A stretch of DNA of 64,000 nucleotides from an uncultured Collinsella sp. (GTDB taxonomy: Bacteria; Actinomycetota; Coriobacteriia; Coriobacteriales; Coriobacteriaceae). Of this stretch, positions 16,943 to 26,220 are shown one piece after another. The notes below the pieces were generated by a model. It saw only the letters and a program-made list of their open reading frames with translations. It was not told where the DNA came from and ran no database searches. Both the position numbers and the translations under genes were made by a program. The stretch spans positions 1 to 64,000 of the forward strand of contig CATZEP010000001.1 in NCBI GenBank assembly GCA_958418185.1, in the 5' to 3' direction. Position 1 is the first letter of the stretch; each line of letters opens with the position of its first letter.

Positions 16943-17668
16943 ATGGGGGATACCATGGCAACGCAGAAAGCCTACGTCCAGGTTAAGGATCTCAAGAAGC
17001 ATTATGGCGATGGGGATGCGCGCCTGACGGTACTCGATGGCATCGACACGTCCATCAACCGCGGCGAGATCTGCGTCATGCTGGGGCCTTCGGGTTCGGG
17101 CAAGTCCACGTTTCTTAACCTGATCGGCGGCCTGGAGGATGCCGACGGCGGCTCCATTCTGGTGGACGGCTGCGACCTCACCGTACTCAAGCCCGCCGAC
17201 CTGGGCGAGTATCGCCGCCGCGAGCTGGGCTTTGTCTTCCAGTTCTACAACCTGGTACCCGACCTCACCATTAAAGAGAACATCGAGGTCACGGCGCACC
17301 TGTCCAAAAACCCGCTCAATGTCGACGACCTGCTGCGCTCGCTGGGCCTCTATGAACATCGCAACAAGTTCCCGCGCCAGGTCTCGGGCGGCCAGCAGCA
17401 GCGTTGCGCCATCGGTCGCGCGCTCGTCAAAAACCCGGGCCTGCTGCTGTGCGACGAGCCTACGGGCGCGCTCGATTACAAGACATCCAAGGAAATCCTG
17501 CAGCTCATGGAGGATGTCAACCGCACCTACGGCTGCACCATCATCATTGTCACCCACAATGCCGCCATCGCGCGCATGGCCAATCGCGTGCTGCGCCTGC
17601 GCGACGGGCGCATCGTCGAAGATGAGCTCAACGAGTCGCCCGTCGCGGCTGCCGAGCTCGATTGGTAG
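16943..17668 (+). CDS. MacB/LolD-type ABC transporter ATP-binding protein
   Basis: 241 residues. Walker [10 protein letters not shown], signature [15 protein letters not shown], Walker [14 protein letters not shown]-loop in IIIVTHN, all typical of the MacB/LolD/FtsE group that works with FtsX-fold permeases. The start could be this ATG (GAGG 7 bases before) or an ATG four codons later (GGGGG close upstream). The permease gene follows 8 bases after the stop codon. These systems act as mechanotransmission machines exporting peptides, lipids or antibiotics; here there is no periplasmic adaptor, as expected for a Gram-positive. Confidence 0.93.
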   Translation: MGDTMATQKAYVQVKDLKKHYGDGDARLTVLDGIDTSINRGEICVMLGPSGSGKSTFLNLIGGLEDADGGSILVDGCDLTVLKPADLGEYRRRELGFVFQFYNLVPDLTIKENIEVTAHLSKNPLNVDDLLRSLGLYEHRNKFPRQVSGGQQQRCAIGRALVKNPGLLLCDEPTGALDYKTSKEILQLMEDVNRTYGCTIIIVTHNAAIARMANRVLRLRDGRIVEDELNESPVAAAELDW

Positions 17669-17676
17669 GCGGCGCC

Positions 17677-20343
17677 ATGACACCTCTCGCAAAACGTCTC
17701 CCGCGCGAGTTGCGCCGCAATATCGGCAAGTACCTGGGCATCTTTTTGCTTATGTGCGGAAGTATCGCTCTCACCTCGGGTTTTTTGCTCGCGGCCCACT
17801 CCATCGGTTGCCTTATCGACGACATGCGCGATGCGTACACGATTGAGGACGGCCGCGTGACCACCTCCTTCGAGGCTACCGACGAGCAGCTCAAGGCAGC
17901 CGAGGACGCGGCCGACGACGTCGGCGGCGTCACGCTCTACAAGAATTTCTCCATCGACGCCATCATAAAAAAGACCGCCGGCGACGATGGCACCAAGCGC
18001 ACGTTGCGCACCTATGCGCACCGCACCAAGGTCGATATCGCGTCCTACTGTGAGGGCAAGGAGCCCAAGGCGGACGATGAGGTGGCCATCGACCGCGTCT
18101 TTGCCACCAATAACAACCTGTCCGTGGGCGATAAAGTCGAGCTCGAGGGTCGCACCTACACCATCTGCGGCATCATGACCCAGCCCGATAGCCAGGCGTT
18201 GTTCCTCAACAACTCCGACTTTACGATCAACACCGTCACCTATGGCGTGGCCGAGGTCAGCGATGCCGGCTTTGCCGCGCTCGAGGACGCCGGCGGCGCG
18301 CCCGCCTACACCTACTCCTTTACCTTTACCGATCGCGACCTCCCCACCGCGGACCGCACCGATGCCGAGCAAGATATGGTGGAGGCGCTCGCCGATGCCG
18401 ATGCACGCGTGGATGACCTCATCGACGCCGATTCCAACCAGGGCATTGGCTACGCACGCGACGACGTGGACGGCGACTCCATGATGTGGATGACGCTGCT
18501 CGACATCATCATCGTGATCATGGCGTTCGTCTTTGTGGTCCTTACCGACGCCACCATCGAGGAGGAGAGCGCCATCATCGGCACGCTGCTCGCCAGCGGT
18601 TATCGTCGACGCGAGATCGTGCTGCACTACCTTGCGCTTCCCGCCATCGTGGGCGTGGTCGCGGCGCTTTTGGGCACTGCGCTCGGCGTCGTGTTCTTTA
18701 CCGAGCCCATGCGCAGCCTCTATTACGGCTCGTACAGCCTGCCGCCCTTCCAGGTGTACTGGAGCTGGGAGATCTGTGCGAAGTGCGCCGTGGTTCCCGC
18801 CGCCGCGCTCATCCTCATCACGCTGGTGGGTCTGCTTCGCAAAATGGGCAAGACGCCGTTGCAGTTTCTTCGTCACGAAGCGAGCGGCAAGTCGGGTACC
18901 AAGCGCGGCCTGCAGCTGTCGGAGCGCATGGGTTTTGTTTCCCGCTTCCGCCTGCGTATCTTCCTGCGCAATCTGGGCAACTTCGCCACGCTCTTCGTGG
19001 GCATTGCATTTGCGTCGCTGCTGCTGCTCTTTGGCCTGGCGATTCTGCCCACGATGACGCACTATGCAGACAACCTCGAGACAAGCCTGGTCGCCGAGCA
19101 CCAGTACACGCTCAAGGCGCCGCTGGAGCTCGAGGGCACTGCCGAGGAGCGCGAGCAGTGGTCGGCACTCGAGCGCTTGCAGTCGGTTGACGGCGCGCTG
19201 CTTTCCGCCGCCCGGGATGCGGATGACGAGCTTGACGACGCGGCTGATGCGGCGCAGACGGCAGCCGATGCCGCGACCGCATCTCCGTCTGCCGAGGGCC
19301 TGGCCGCGGCGCAGGACGCGCTTGCCAAGGTCCAGGACAAGAAGGATGCGCTTTATGCGCGCCTTGATGACCTTGCCGATGCCCTCGGCTGCGACCGCGA
19401 TGAGGCCATCAGCCTGATCGACAAGGCCTCTAAGATCGACACTGACAACGACGATATCCACCCGGTCAATACGACCGATAACGACGCGGGTGCAATCGCG
19501 CAGGCCGAGAAATACGCCGTTTACCAGCTGCAATACGACCGCGGCGATGGAAATGGCGAGGAGACGATTTCCGTCTACGGCATTTCATCCGATTCGCGCT
19601 ATTGGAAAGGGCTGGACGTCGGCGATGGGCGTGTCGTCTTTGGCGGCGGTCTGCTCGACAAGTTTGGCTGGAGCGAGGGTCAGAAGGTTAAGCTTCGTGA
19701 CAAGTACGAGGGCAAGCATTATTCCCTTGAGTACACGGGCAAGGACTGTGTCTGGGGCTCCAAGTCGGACATGAATATCTATATGAGTATCGACGACTTT
19801 AACGAGCTGTTCGGCAACGATGCCGCCTACTTTAACGGCTATGTGAGCAACGAGAAGCTCGACCTCGATGCTCGTTACTTTGCCGGCGACACCACGCCCG
19901 ACGATATGCGCGCCGTGGGCGACCAGTTCATCGGCATGATGAGCAAAATGATCGGCATGATGGTCGGGCTTGCGGTGTTCATCTTCCTGCTGTTTATGTA
20001 CCTGCTGACCAAGGCTGTGATCGACCACAGCGCCCGTTCGATCAGCTACATGAAAGTCTTTGGCTATCGCGATAGCGAGATCTCGCATCTGTACATTCGC
20101 TCGATCACGCTGTGTGTGGTGGCGTCGCTCGTGCTGAGCCTGCCGGTCATTATTGGCTCGCTCACGGCCATCTTCCGCTCGATGCTGCTCGCCTACAACG
20201 GCAATATCGAGATCTACGTGCCCGCTTGGTCCATGGCGGCGTGCGTGGGCATTGGCTTTGCGACCTACTTGGTCGTGGCGCTGCTACACACGCGTTCTAT
20301 CAAGCGCGTCAGTCTGGCCGAAGCCCTCAAGGTGCAGGAGTAG
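17677..20343 (+). CDS. Large FtsX-fold ABC permease with extracellular coiled coil
   Basis: 888 residues from an ATG following TAGGCGGC; an upstream TTG is possible. One N-terminal helix (YLGIFLLMCGSIALTSGFLLAA), an extracellular MacB-like domain, three helices (from about MMWMTLLDIIIVIMAFVFVVL), another helix (FATLFVGIAFASLLLLFGLAILP), then a second extracellular domain and three C-terminal helices. The second extracellular part begins with a ~100-residue acidic/Ala-rich region with heptad character (from about DADDELDDAADAAQTAADAA to ARLDDLADALG). This double-FtsX arrangement equals two permease halves in one chain. The substrate cannot be read from the sequence. Confidence 0.88.
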   Translation: MTPLAKRLPRELRRNIGKYLGIFLLMCGSIALTSGFLLAAHSIGCLIDDMRDAYTIEDGRVTTSFEATDEQLKAAEDAADDVGGVTLYKNFSIDAIIKKTAGDDGTKRTLRTYAHRTKVDIASYCEGKEPKADDEVAIDRVFATNNNLSVGDKVELEGRTYTICGIMTQPDSQALFLNNSDFTINTVTYGVAEVSDAGFAALEDAGGAPAYTYSFTFTDRDLPTADRTDAEQDMVEALADADARVDDLIDADSNQGIGYARDDVDGDSMMWMTLLDIIIVIMAFVFVVLTDATIEEESAIIGTLLASGYRRREIVLHYLALPAIVGVVAALLGTALGVVFFTEPMRSLYYGSYSLPPFQVYWSWEICAKCAVVPAAALILITLVGLLRKMGKTPLQFLRHEASGKSGTKRGLQLSERMGFVSRFRLRIFLRNLGNFATLFVGIAFASLLLLFGLAILPTMTHYADNLETSLVAEHQYTLKAPLELEGTAEEREQWSALERLQSVDGALLSAARDADDELDDAADAAQTAADAATASPSAEGLAAAQDALAKVQDKKDALYARLDDLADALGCDRDEAISLIDKASKIDTDNDDIHPVNTTDNDAGAIAQAEKYAVYQLQYDRGDGNGEETISVYGISSDSRYWKGLDVGDGRVVFGGGLLDKFGWSEGQKVKLRDKYEGKHYSLEYTGKDCVWGSKSDMNIYMSIDDFNELFGNDAAYFNGYVSNEKLDLDARYFAGDTTPDDMRAVGDQFIGMMSKMIGMMVGLAVFIFLLFMYLLTKAVIDHSARSISYMKVFGYRDSEISHLYIRSITLCVVASLVLSLPVIIGSLTAIFRSMLLAYNGNIEIYVPAWSMAACVGIGFATYLVVALLHTRSIKRVSLAEALKVQE

Positions 20344-20368
20344 TCGTTAGGGACGTTCCCAATGACTA
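20341..20368. repeat. TAGTCGTT...AATGACTA palindrome
   Basis: 8-base arms with one G-T pair enclose AGGGACGTTCCC. The stop codon of the FtsX gene is inside the left arm. It belongs to the same family as the element at 16831. Confidence 0.6.
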
Positions 20369-20378
20369 GGCGCTGTAC

Positions 20379-20409
20379 TTGACTTTAACTCTGCTTTAAC
20401 TGGTACCAT
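20379..20409 (+). promoter_or_regulatory. Likely promoter of the DUF362 gene
   Basis: TTGACT and TACCAT are separated by 19 bases and lie about 43 bases before the ATG, which has GAGGGG 8 bases upstream. Confidence 0.45.
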
Positions 20410-20451
20410 CCTCTATGTCTGTAACGCCATATAGACCGAGGGGATATAACT

Positions 20452-21657
20452 ATGACCGCAACTGCACCCGCAGCACCCGCTAAGGTATACTTCACCAACT
20501 TGCGCACGCATGCTCGCGAGGGCCAGCTCGACAAGCTCAAGCGCCTCATACGTCACGCCGGTATTGAGCAGATCGACTTTGAGAACAAGTTCGTCGCTAT
20601 CAAGATTCACTTTGGCGAGCTGGGCAATCTGAGCTTTTTGCGCCCCAACTACGCCCGCGCCGTCGCGGATGTCGTGAAGGAGCTGGGTGGCAAGCCCTTC
20701 CTCACCGACTGTAACACGCTCTACGTCGGTAGCCGCAAAAACGCGCTCGAGCACATCGATACCGCCTATCAGAACGGCTTTACCCCGTATGCCACGGGTT
20801 GCCAGATCATCATCGCCGACGGCCTCAAGGGTACCGACGAGGCGCTCGTCCCGGTCGAGGGCGGCGAGTACGTGCGCGAGGCCAAGATCGGTCGGGCACT
20901 CATGGATGCCGATATTGTGATCAGCCTCACGCACTTTAAGGGCCATGAGCAGGCCGGTTTTGGCGGTGCCATGAAGAACCTGGGCATGGGAGGCGGCAGC
21001 CGTGCCGGCAAGATGGAGCAGCATGCCGCCGGCAAGCCGAACGTCGCGACCGAGCACTGTATTGGCTGCCGTGCCTGCGAAAAGGTCTGTGCACACAGCG
21101 CTATCTCGTTTGACGACACCCGTGAGCGCGAGCTCGCCAACGGCAACACCCGCACGGTCCACGTGGCTGCCATCGACCACGATCGCTGCGTGGGCTGCGG
21201 CCGCTGCATCGGCGTGTGCAACCAGGACGCCATCAAGCCCGGCCATGACGCCGCGGCCGACGTGCTCAACTGCAAGATCGCCGAGTACACCAAGGCCGTT
21301 GTCGACGGCCGCCCGAGCTTCCATATCTCGCTTGCCATGGATATTAGCCCCAACTGCGATTGCCATCCCGAAAACGACACGCCTATCGTCAACGATATCG
21401 GCATGTTCGCGAGCTTCGACCCGGTCGCCATCGACCAGGCCTGTGCCGATGCCGTCATGGCATCCGAGCCGCTGCCCAACACCGAGCTTACCGATAGCGC
21501 GGCCAAGATGGAGCACAACCACGAGCATCTGGAGGGCGATCAGGCCAAGGACCCCTTCTGCATCACGCATCCCGACACCGACTGGCGCACCTGCATCGCG
21601 CACGCCGAGAAGATCGGCCTGGGCACGAGCAAGTACGAGCTCATCGAGGTCAAGTAG
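20452..21657 (+). CDS. DUF362 protein with two [4Fe-4S] ferredoxin motifs
   Basis: 401 residues. The DUF362 domain spans both sides of a bacterial ferredoxin insert: N-terminal motifs FVAIKIHFGELGN and SLTHFKGHEQAGFGGAMKNLGMG, then CIGCRACEKVCAH and CVGCGRCIGVCNQ (about residues 200-260), then the C-terminal MDISPNCDCHPENDTPIVNDIGM. This is the common DUF362-ferredoxin architecture of anaerobes. The cysteine spacing (CxxCxxCxxxC) supports two clusters. Its reaction is not established; a cytoplasmic redox role is likely. It is transcribed alone from its own promoter and ends at a strong terminator. Confidence 0.9.
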   Translation: MTATAPAAPAKVYFTNLRTHAREGQLDKLKRLIRHAGIEQIDFENKFVAIKIHFGELGNLSFLRPNYARAVADVVKELGGKPFLTDCNTLYVGSRKNALEHIDTAYQNGFTPYATGCQIIIADGLKGTDEALVPVEGGEYVREAKIGRALMDADIVISLTHFKGHEQAGFGGAMKNLGMGGGSRAGKMEQHAAGKPNVATEHCIGCRACEKVCAHSAISFDDTRERELANGNTRTVHVAAIDHDRCVGCGRCIGVCNQDAIKPGHDAAADVLNCKIAEYTKAVVDGRPSFHISLAMDISPNCDCHPENDTPIVNDIGMFASFDPVAIDQACADAVMASEPLPNTELTDSAAKMEHNHEHLEGDQAKDPFCITHPDTDWRTCIAHAEKIGLGTSKYELIEVK

Positions 21658-21704
21658 CGCCTAGTTATTGGACAAATCAAGCGCTTTTCTGGCGCAAGTA
21701 GAGC

Positions 21705-21744
21705 AAAAGCCGCCCGTGGGCACAGCGCTCACGGGCGGCTTTTT
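21705..21744. terminator. Bidirectional intrinsic terminator
   Basis: A 10-bp stem, GCCGCCCGTG / CACGGGCGGC, with AAAA before it and TTTTT after it. It can terminate both the DUF362 gene and the convergent hydrolase gene. Confidence 0.9.
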
Positions 21745-21745
21745 G

Positions 21746-21865
21746 GAAGTATGCGGCAAATTTCGAGACCGCCGAGCACACGACGTTTTTTGGCAACAAA
21801 ACCCCTGATAAATTGTTGGTAAAACTGTGGTCTGGTCGGCAGTTCCAGATTTTGCCGCATACTTC
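21746..21865. repeat. Long inverted-repeat element, copy 3
   Basis: A perfect 15-base pair of arms (GAAGTATGCGGCAAA / TTTGCCGCATACTTC) encloses 90 bases. The outer AGTATGCGG resembles the TATGCCGG ends of the two elements near 11 kb, and the complement of the interior carries the same GCCGACCA box. Confidence 0.75.
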
Positions 21866-21908
21866 GGAAAATAGGGGGTCAGATAAGGCCTCGGACGTTG
21901 CTATTCGC

Positions 21909-22874
21909 CTAAAAATACTCGTCGAGGAAGTTGTTGACTGTGTTCCAGTAGAGCTCGGGGTCAACTTGCGCACTCTTGGCGTGGGTGGCGCCATGGATGG
22001 TGAGCTTTTGCTTGACCTTGCTGGCGCACGCGTCGTAGTTTTGGTCGAGCATGCTGTACGGCACAAAGGTGTCCTGGTCGCCGTGGATAAACAGCATGGG
22101 AACCGTCGCGTGTTTGAGTTGCTCCACACTGCTCGCCTTATGAAAGTCGTAGCCTGCGCGCACGTTGCACACCAAGTTTGCTACATCGAGCAAGGGAAAG
22201 CTGGGCAGGCCGAACACGTCCTTGAGCTGCAGAGAAAACTCGTCCCAAACACTCGTATAGCCGCAGTCCTCGATAATGCATTTCACGTTTGCGGGCAGAG
22301 ATTCCCCCGCGACGTTCATGGCGGTTGCCGCGCCCATCGACTCGCCAAAGACCAGGATGCGCGCCTCGGGGTCAGCCTGAACGATTTGATTGATCCATGC
22401 GACGATGTCGAGGCGCTCGGGCCAGCCCATGCCGATATAGTCGCCGCCGGAGCGCTCGTGGGCACGGGCGGCGGGTGCGAGTACGTTCATGCCGCGGTCA
22501 TGGAATCGTTTGGCGTATCGGGCCATACCGATGGGCTCGTTGGTATATCCATGCAGGCAGACGGCGTAGTCGTGCGTGCTCTCCGACGCAGCAAAATACC
22601 AAGCGGCAAGCTCGGTTCCGTCATCTGCGGTGAGGCTGCTGCTCTCGCGATTCTCTTTAAACCATGCCCGCGCCTCGGTGTCCTCGGCATCCGGCTGCTC
22701 ACCTTCTTTGTCGTTCTTGCTATCCTGCATCATCTTCATGGTGTACGGCGCTTGGGGGTTCAGGGCAAAGTCAAACAAAAAGTTGCCGGCAAATCCGAGC
22801 AACGTGACAACGAGCGCCAACGCAACGACGCCGGCTATCTTGAGCTTTCGATGGGAACGTGCATTTTGAGACAT
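21909..22874 (-). CDS. Membrane-anchored alpha/beta hydrolase
   Basis: 321 residues. An uncleaved N-terminal signal anchor (about residues 11-32) precedes an extracellular hydrolase. Nucleophile elbow GESMGA (Ser about 176), acid in HGDQDTFVP, and His in GATHAKS complete a Ser-Asp-His triad; HGYTNEPIGMARYAKRF holds the oxyanion region. The build is that of the BAAT/peptidase S9-related hydrolases seen widely in Gram-positives, whose substrates are uncertain (esters, acyl-peptides or lipids). AGGAAAG precedes the ATG. It is divergent from the hemolysin III gene, and a repeated palindrome lies between the two. Confidence 0.88.
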   Translation of the reverse strand: MSQNARSHRKLKIAGVVALALVVTLLGFAGNFLFDFALNPQAPYTMKMMQDSKNDKEGEQPDAEDTEARAWFKENRESSSLTADDGTELAAWYFAASESTHDYAVCLHGYTNEPIGMARYAKRFHDRGMNVLAPAARAHERSGGDYIGMGWPERLDIVAWINQIVQADPEARILVFGESMGAATAMNVAGESLPANVKCIIEDCGYTSVWDEFSLQLKDVFGLPSFPLLDVANLVCNVRAGYDFHKASSVEQLKHATVPMLFIHGDQDTFVPYSMLDQNYDACASKVKQKLTIHGATHAKSAQVDPELYWNTVNNFLDEYF

Positions 22875-22894
22875 AAGAAGCTTTCCTATAAGAT

Positions 22895-22953
22895 GTTAAT
22901 ACATCAACATTTAATGCAAGCGCATTATGGACGTTCGCCGTTGATGCGTCAAC
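22895..22953. promoter_or_regulatory. Two matching 14-bp palindromes between divergent genes
   Basis: GTTAATACATCAAC (22895-22908) and GTTGATGCGTCAAC (22940-22953) fit one consensus, GTTRATRCRTCAAC. Their centres are 45 bases apart. The spacing and symmetry suggest operators for a dimeric repressor acting on one or both flanking genes. Confidence 0.5.
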
Positions 22954-23060
22954 AGGCAAAGAATGGGTAAACAAAGGGTCACGTAAGGTGCAAATTTCGC
23001 ACGCACCCAGACGCTTTGATATAGTGTTGAGAACTCTTTACGTTGGAGGATGTAACCGGC

Positions 23061-23744
23061 ATGTCCGATTCGAGCGACAGTTCTAAGCCGCGACCCAAGA
23101 CCGCGGCCGTTCCACACTACACGGTGGGCGAGGAGATCATGAACTCCGTCACCCATGGTGTCGGCTGCCTGCTGGGTATCGCGGGCCTGGTACTCCTGAT
23201 CGTATTCGCTGCCCTGCGCGGCGGAGGCCCAGCCCACATGGCCGCGGCAATTGTCTATGGCGTCAGCATTATTCTCGAATATCTGGCCTCCACGCTCTAC
23301 CACGCGATTCAGCCCGCTCGCGCCAAGCGCGTGTTTCGCATCATCGATCACAGCTGCATCTACCTGCTCATAGCCGGCAGCTATACGCCGTTTTGCCTCA
23401 TCACGCTTGCAAATGACGGCGGCGCCGTGCTGTTCTTTGCCGTATGGGCCATCGCCATTATCGGCATCGCCCTCGAGTGCTTTATGCGCGAGCGTCAGCC
23501 GCACTGGGTAAGCGGCTTGGTCTACCTGCTGATGGGCTGGCTTGTCGTCTTTAAACTGCCCGAGCTCGTGTCGCTGCTCAACCCCGTGGCACTTGCCCTG
23601 CTCGCCGTCGGCGGCGTGTGTTATACCGTGGGCGTGCCGTTCTATATCGCCAAAAACGTGCGCTATCTGCACAGTGTTTTCCACTTGTGGGTGCTCGCCG
23701 GCAGCATCTTCCAGTTCATGGCGGTGATCCTCTTCGTAATCTAG
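23061..23744 (+). CDS. Hemolysin III / YqfA-type membrane protein (PAQR fold)
   Basis: About 227 residues with seven predicted helices. Conserved family features are visible: EEIMNSVTHGVGCLLG, the Ser and His in EYLASTLYHAIQ, FRIIDHSCIYLLIAGSYTPF, and the C-terminal YLHSVFHLWVLAGSIFQF. The Ser, Asp and three His residues that form the metal site of PAQR proteins are all present. GGAGG lies 11 bases before the ATG; an upstream TTG is possible but would place the ribosome site inside the gene. Despite the name, hemolysis is not established for most members; some act as membrane-fluidity factors or hydrolases. Confidence 0.9.
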   Translation: MSDSSDSSKPRPKTAAVPHYTVGEEIMNSVTHGVGCLLGIAGLVLLIVFAALRGGGPAHMAAAIVYGVSIILEYLASTLYHAIQPARAKRVFRIIDHSCIYLLIAGSYTPFCLITLANDGGAVLFFAVWAIAIIGIALECFMRERQPHWVSGLVYLLMGWLVVFKLPELVSLLNPVALALLAVGGVCYTVGVPFYIAKNVRYLHSVFHLWVLAGSIFQFMAVILFVI

Positions 23745-23852
23745 CGACCGCGCCCGCGTCCTCGTCCTCGTTTGGGCGCCGGCGCAATTGCCGTATCCGC
23801 CACCAACGTTTTACCCTAACGTCCCGAATCTTGGAGGTTCGAGAAACTCCCG

Positions 23853-25226
23853 ATGGACATAACCATCTCCCTTATTACCACGCTCGTCCTGACGCTTATC
23901 AACGGCTACTTCTCCATGTCCGAGATGGCTCTCACCACGGCTAAGCGCGCCGTGTTGGAGCACGATGCCGAGGAGGGCGATAAGCGCGCCGAGCGCGCCG
24001 TCCAGCTCGCCGCCGACTCCGACCAGCTGTTGGCCACCATCCAGGTCGCCATCACGCTCGTGGGCTTCGCCTCGTCCGCTGTCGCCTCGACGAGCCTGTC
24101 CGACCCGCTTGCCACATGGCTCATGAGCTTTGGCATCGCGCCGCTTTCCGCCATCGCGCGCGGCCTGGCGCCGGTCATCATCACCGTCGCCGTCGCCTTT
24201 GTGTCCATCGTGATCGGCGAGCTCGTGCCCAAACGCATCGGCCTCGCTAACGCCGAGGGCGTATCCAAGCAGGTCGTGGGACCGCTCTCCGTGTTCCAAA
24301 AGATCGCCCGCCCGCTCGTGTGGCTGACCGGTGCCTGCTCCGACGGCCTGGCCCGCATCCTGCGCATCAAGAGCGCCGATGACCGCCAGAACGTCTCGGA
24401 GGAAGAGATCAAGTACATGGTCTCGGAGCAGGACGACCTGCTCGACGAGGAAAAGCGCATGATCCACGAGATCTTCGACCTGGGCGACACCGTTGCCCGC
24501 GAGGTCATGGTGCCGCGCGTGGACACCACCATGTGCGAGGACGACGAGACGGTCGCCGACGTGCTGTCCACCATGCGCCAGACCGGCTTCAGCCGCATCC
24601 CCGTCTATCACGAGGACCCCGACAACGTCGCGGGCATCGCGCACATCAAGGACCTGATCCAGCCCGCGCTCGACGGCAAGGGCGACCAGCCCATCGCCGA
24701 CTATTTGCGCGACGCCGCCTTTGTGCCCGACACCAAGGACATCCTGCCGTTGCTGTCCGAGATGCAGACCTCGCACGACCAGATCGTGGTCGTCGTGGAC
24801 GAGTACGGCGGCACGGCCGGCATCATCACCATCGAAGATATCGTCGAGGAGATCGTCGGCGAGATCGAGGACGAGTTCGACCCCGACAACAAGTACCTCA
24901 CGCGCCTTTCGCGCCGCGAGTGGCTCGTCGATGGGCGTTTTTCGTGCGATGACGCGATTGAGCTTGGTTGGCCACTTGAGGAAAGCGATGATTATGAGAC
25001 CATCGCCGGCTGGATTTTAGAACTTTGCGACTCGGTGCCCGACATCGGAGAGGTGTTTGAGGTCGCGGGGTACAAGTTCAAGGTACAGTCGATGCGTGGC
25101 CAGCGCATCTCGCTCATTCGCGTGATCGCTCCGGCCGAAACCGATAAGAAGGATTCCGAGTCCTCGGCAGAGAAGCCGGCGGCGTCGGGTGCGGGCTCTG
25201 CGGATCCGCACGATGGCGACGAGTAG
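23853..25226 (+). CDS. CNNM/CorC (HlyC/TlyC) family transporter-associated protein
   Basis: 457 residues. A DUF21 (CNNM) membrane domain of three to four helices covers about 1-190 (ALTTAKRAVLE, VAITLVGFASSAVAS, VIGELVPKRIGL), then two CBS modules (about 215-335, with VMVPRVDTTM and GGTAGIITIEDIVEEIVGEIEDE) and a C-terminal CorC_HlyC domain. This architecture is linked to Mg2+/Co2+ efflux or its regulation, and the CBS pair usually binds ATP-Mg2+. GGAGG is unusually far (15 bases) from the ATG and can pair with a downstream CTCC, which would fold the spacer. The C-terminal ~25 residues are a Lys/Ser/Ala-rich tail. Confidence 0.92.
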   Translation: MDITISLITTLVLTLINGYFSMSEMALTTAKRAVLEHDAEEGDKRAERAVQLAADSDQLLATIQVAITLVGFASSAVASTSLSDPLATWLMSFGIAPLSAIARGLAPVIITVAVAFVSIVIGELVPKRIGLANAEGVSKQVVGPLSVFQKIARPLVWLTGACSDGLARILRIKSADDRQNVSEEEIKYMVSEQDDLLDEEKRMIHEIFDLGDTVAREVMVPRVDTTMCEDDETVADVLSTMRQTGFSRIPVYHEDPDNVAGIAHIKDLIQPALDGKGDQPIADYLRDAAFVPDTKDILPLLSEMQTSHDQIVVVVDEYGGTAGIITIEDIVEEIVGEIEDEFDPDNKYLTRLSRREWLVDGRFSCDDAIELGWPLEESDDYETIAGWILELCDSVPDIGEVFEVAGYKFKVQSMRGQRISLIRVIAPAETDKKDSESSAEKPAASGAGSADPHDGDE

Positions 25227-25250
25227 GGCAAGGAAGAGTAGGGGAGAGTT

Positions 25251-26084
25251 ATGGCAGGCCTGTTCAACATCCTTAAGGTCACCGTCAGCGAGGACAAGAT
25301 TTGCGCGCACGTGCTGGTGAACCCCGGCATGCCGCTCATGACCTCGGAGGATATCGAGGCCACGGCGCGCGTGTACTACCTGGTGCCCGCGATTGCCAAG
25401 CATCTGTGCCTGGGCGATTCGGGCCGCGAGTTCCAGGACTGCATGGGCCAGACCGAGCTTTGCCACCTGCTGGAGCACGTGACAGTCGAGCTCATGAACG
25501 AGACCGGTCTTGCCGGCAACATCTCGTGCGGCCGCACGCGCGTGAGCGAGCATGACGAGCGTGTCTTTGAGGTCGAGCTTTCGTGTCCCGATGACGCGTT
25601 GGCCATTGGCGCGCTGTCTTCGGCCACCTTTATGATGGACTGGGCGTACCTGCACGCCGACCAGCCGGCCCCCGACGTGGAAGGCACGGTCGCGGGCCTG
25701 CGCAACCTGGTGCTGGGCATGCGTGCCGAGGCCGAGGGCAAGGACCCGCACGAGGCCGTTGCCGCTGCGAACGGCGAGGACGTGGCCGAGGATGCGCCCG
25801 AGGGCGACGCTCCTGCCGATGCCGACACCGAGCCCGTTGCCGAAGCACCTGCTGAGCCCGAGTCTGCGGAGCCCCAAGGCGTCCCGAGCTTTGACGACGA
25901 GCCGCAGATGCCAATCGATACCGAGGGTGCGGTCGCCGAGAACCACGAGGCCCCCGCGGCCGTCTTTGGCGGTGCGGCAACGGCTCCGTCCGGTTCGGCG
26001 CACGAGGGCAACCTGCCGCTCGTCGATGGCGCCGGCGAGAATCCGGCCGCCACGGTCGCCATGCCGGCTATGCCGCAGGAGTAG
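25251..26084 (+). CDS. Orphan cyanophycin-synthetase N-terminal-like domain with acidic tail
   Basis: 277 residues. About 10-160 resemble the small N-terminal domain of cyanophycin synthetase: the key segment LCHLLEHVTVELMNETG followed by SCGRTRV and FEVELSC (residues 70-112) matches the HxxEH...FGRTR pattern of that domain, which in CphA binds the growing polymer. The ATP-grasp and Mur-ligase domains are absent. Residues from about 160 form an Ala/Glu/Pro/Asp-rich, probably disordered tail. GGGGAG precedes the ATG and the gene lies 24 bases after the CorC gene. The function of stand-alone copies is not known to me; a polymer- or peptide-binding role is only an inference. Confidence 0.6.
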   Translation: MAGLFNILKVTVSEDKICAHVLVNPGMPLMTSEDIEATARVYYLVPAIAKHLCLGDSGREFQDCMGQTELCHLLEHVTVELMNETGLAGNISCGRTRVSEHDERVFEVELSCPDDALAIGALSSATFMMDWAYLHADQPAPDVEGTVAGLRNLVLGMRAEAEGKDPHEAVAAANGEDVAEDAPEGDAPADADTEPVAEAPAEPESAEPQGVPSFDDEPQMPIDTEGAVAENHEAPAAVFGGAATAPSGSAHEGNLPLVDGAGENPAATVAMPAMPQE

Positions 26085-26163
26085 GCTCACTCGCTTATCA
26101 TCATCATGTACCTGCGCTTTTACCGTACGCAGATGAGCGCGACGGCAAGTGTTGCGCTGCGGG

Positions 26164-26169
26164 TATAAT
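26164..26169 (+). promoter_or_regulatory. -10 box TATAAT
   Basis: A perfect TATAAT sits 51 bases before the YtxH ATG; no convincing -35 is seen at the right distance. Confidence 0.5.
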
Positions 26170-26220
26170 GGACAGCATTCAAACGGTGGGCATCGAGGTG
26201 CCCGCAGGAGAGGAATGATC

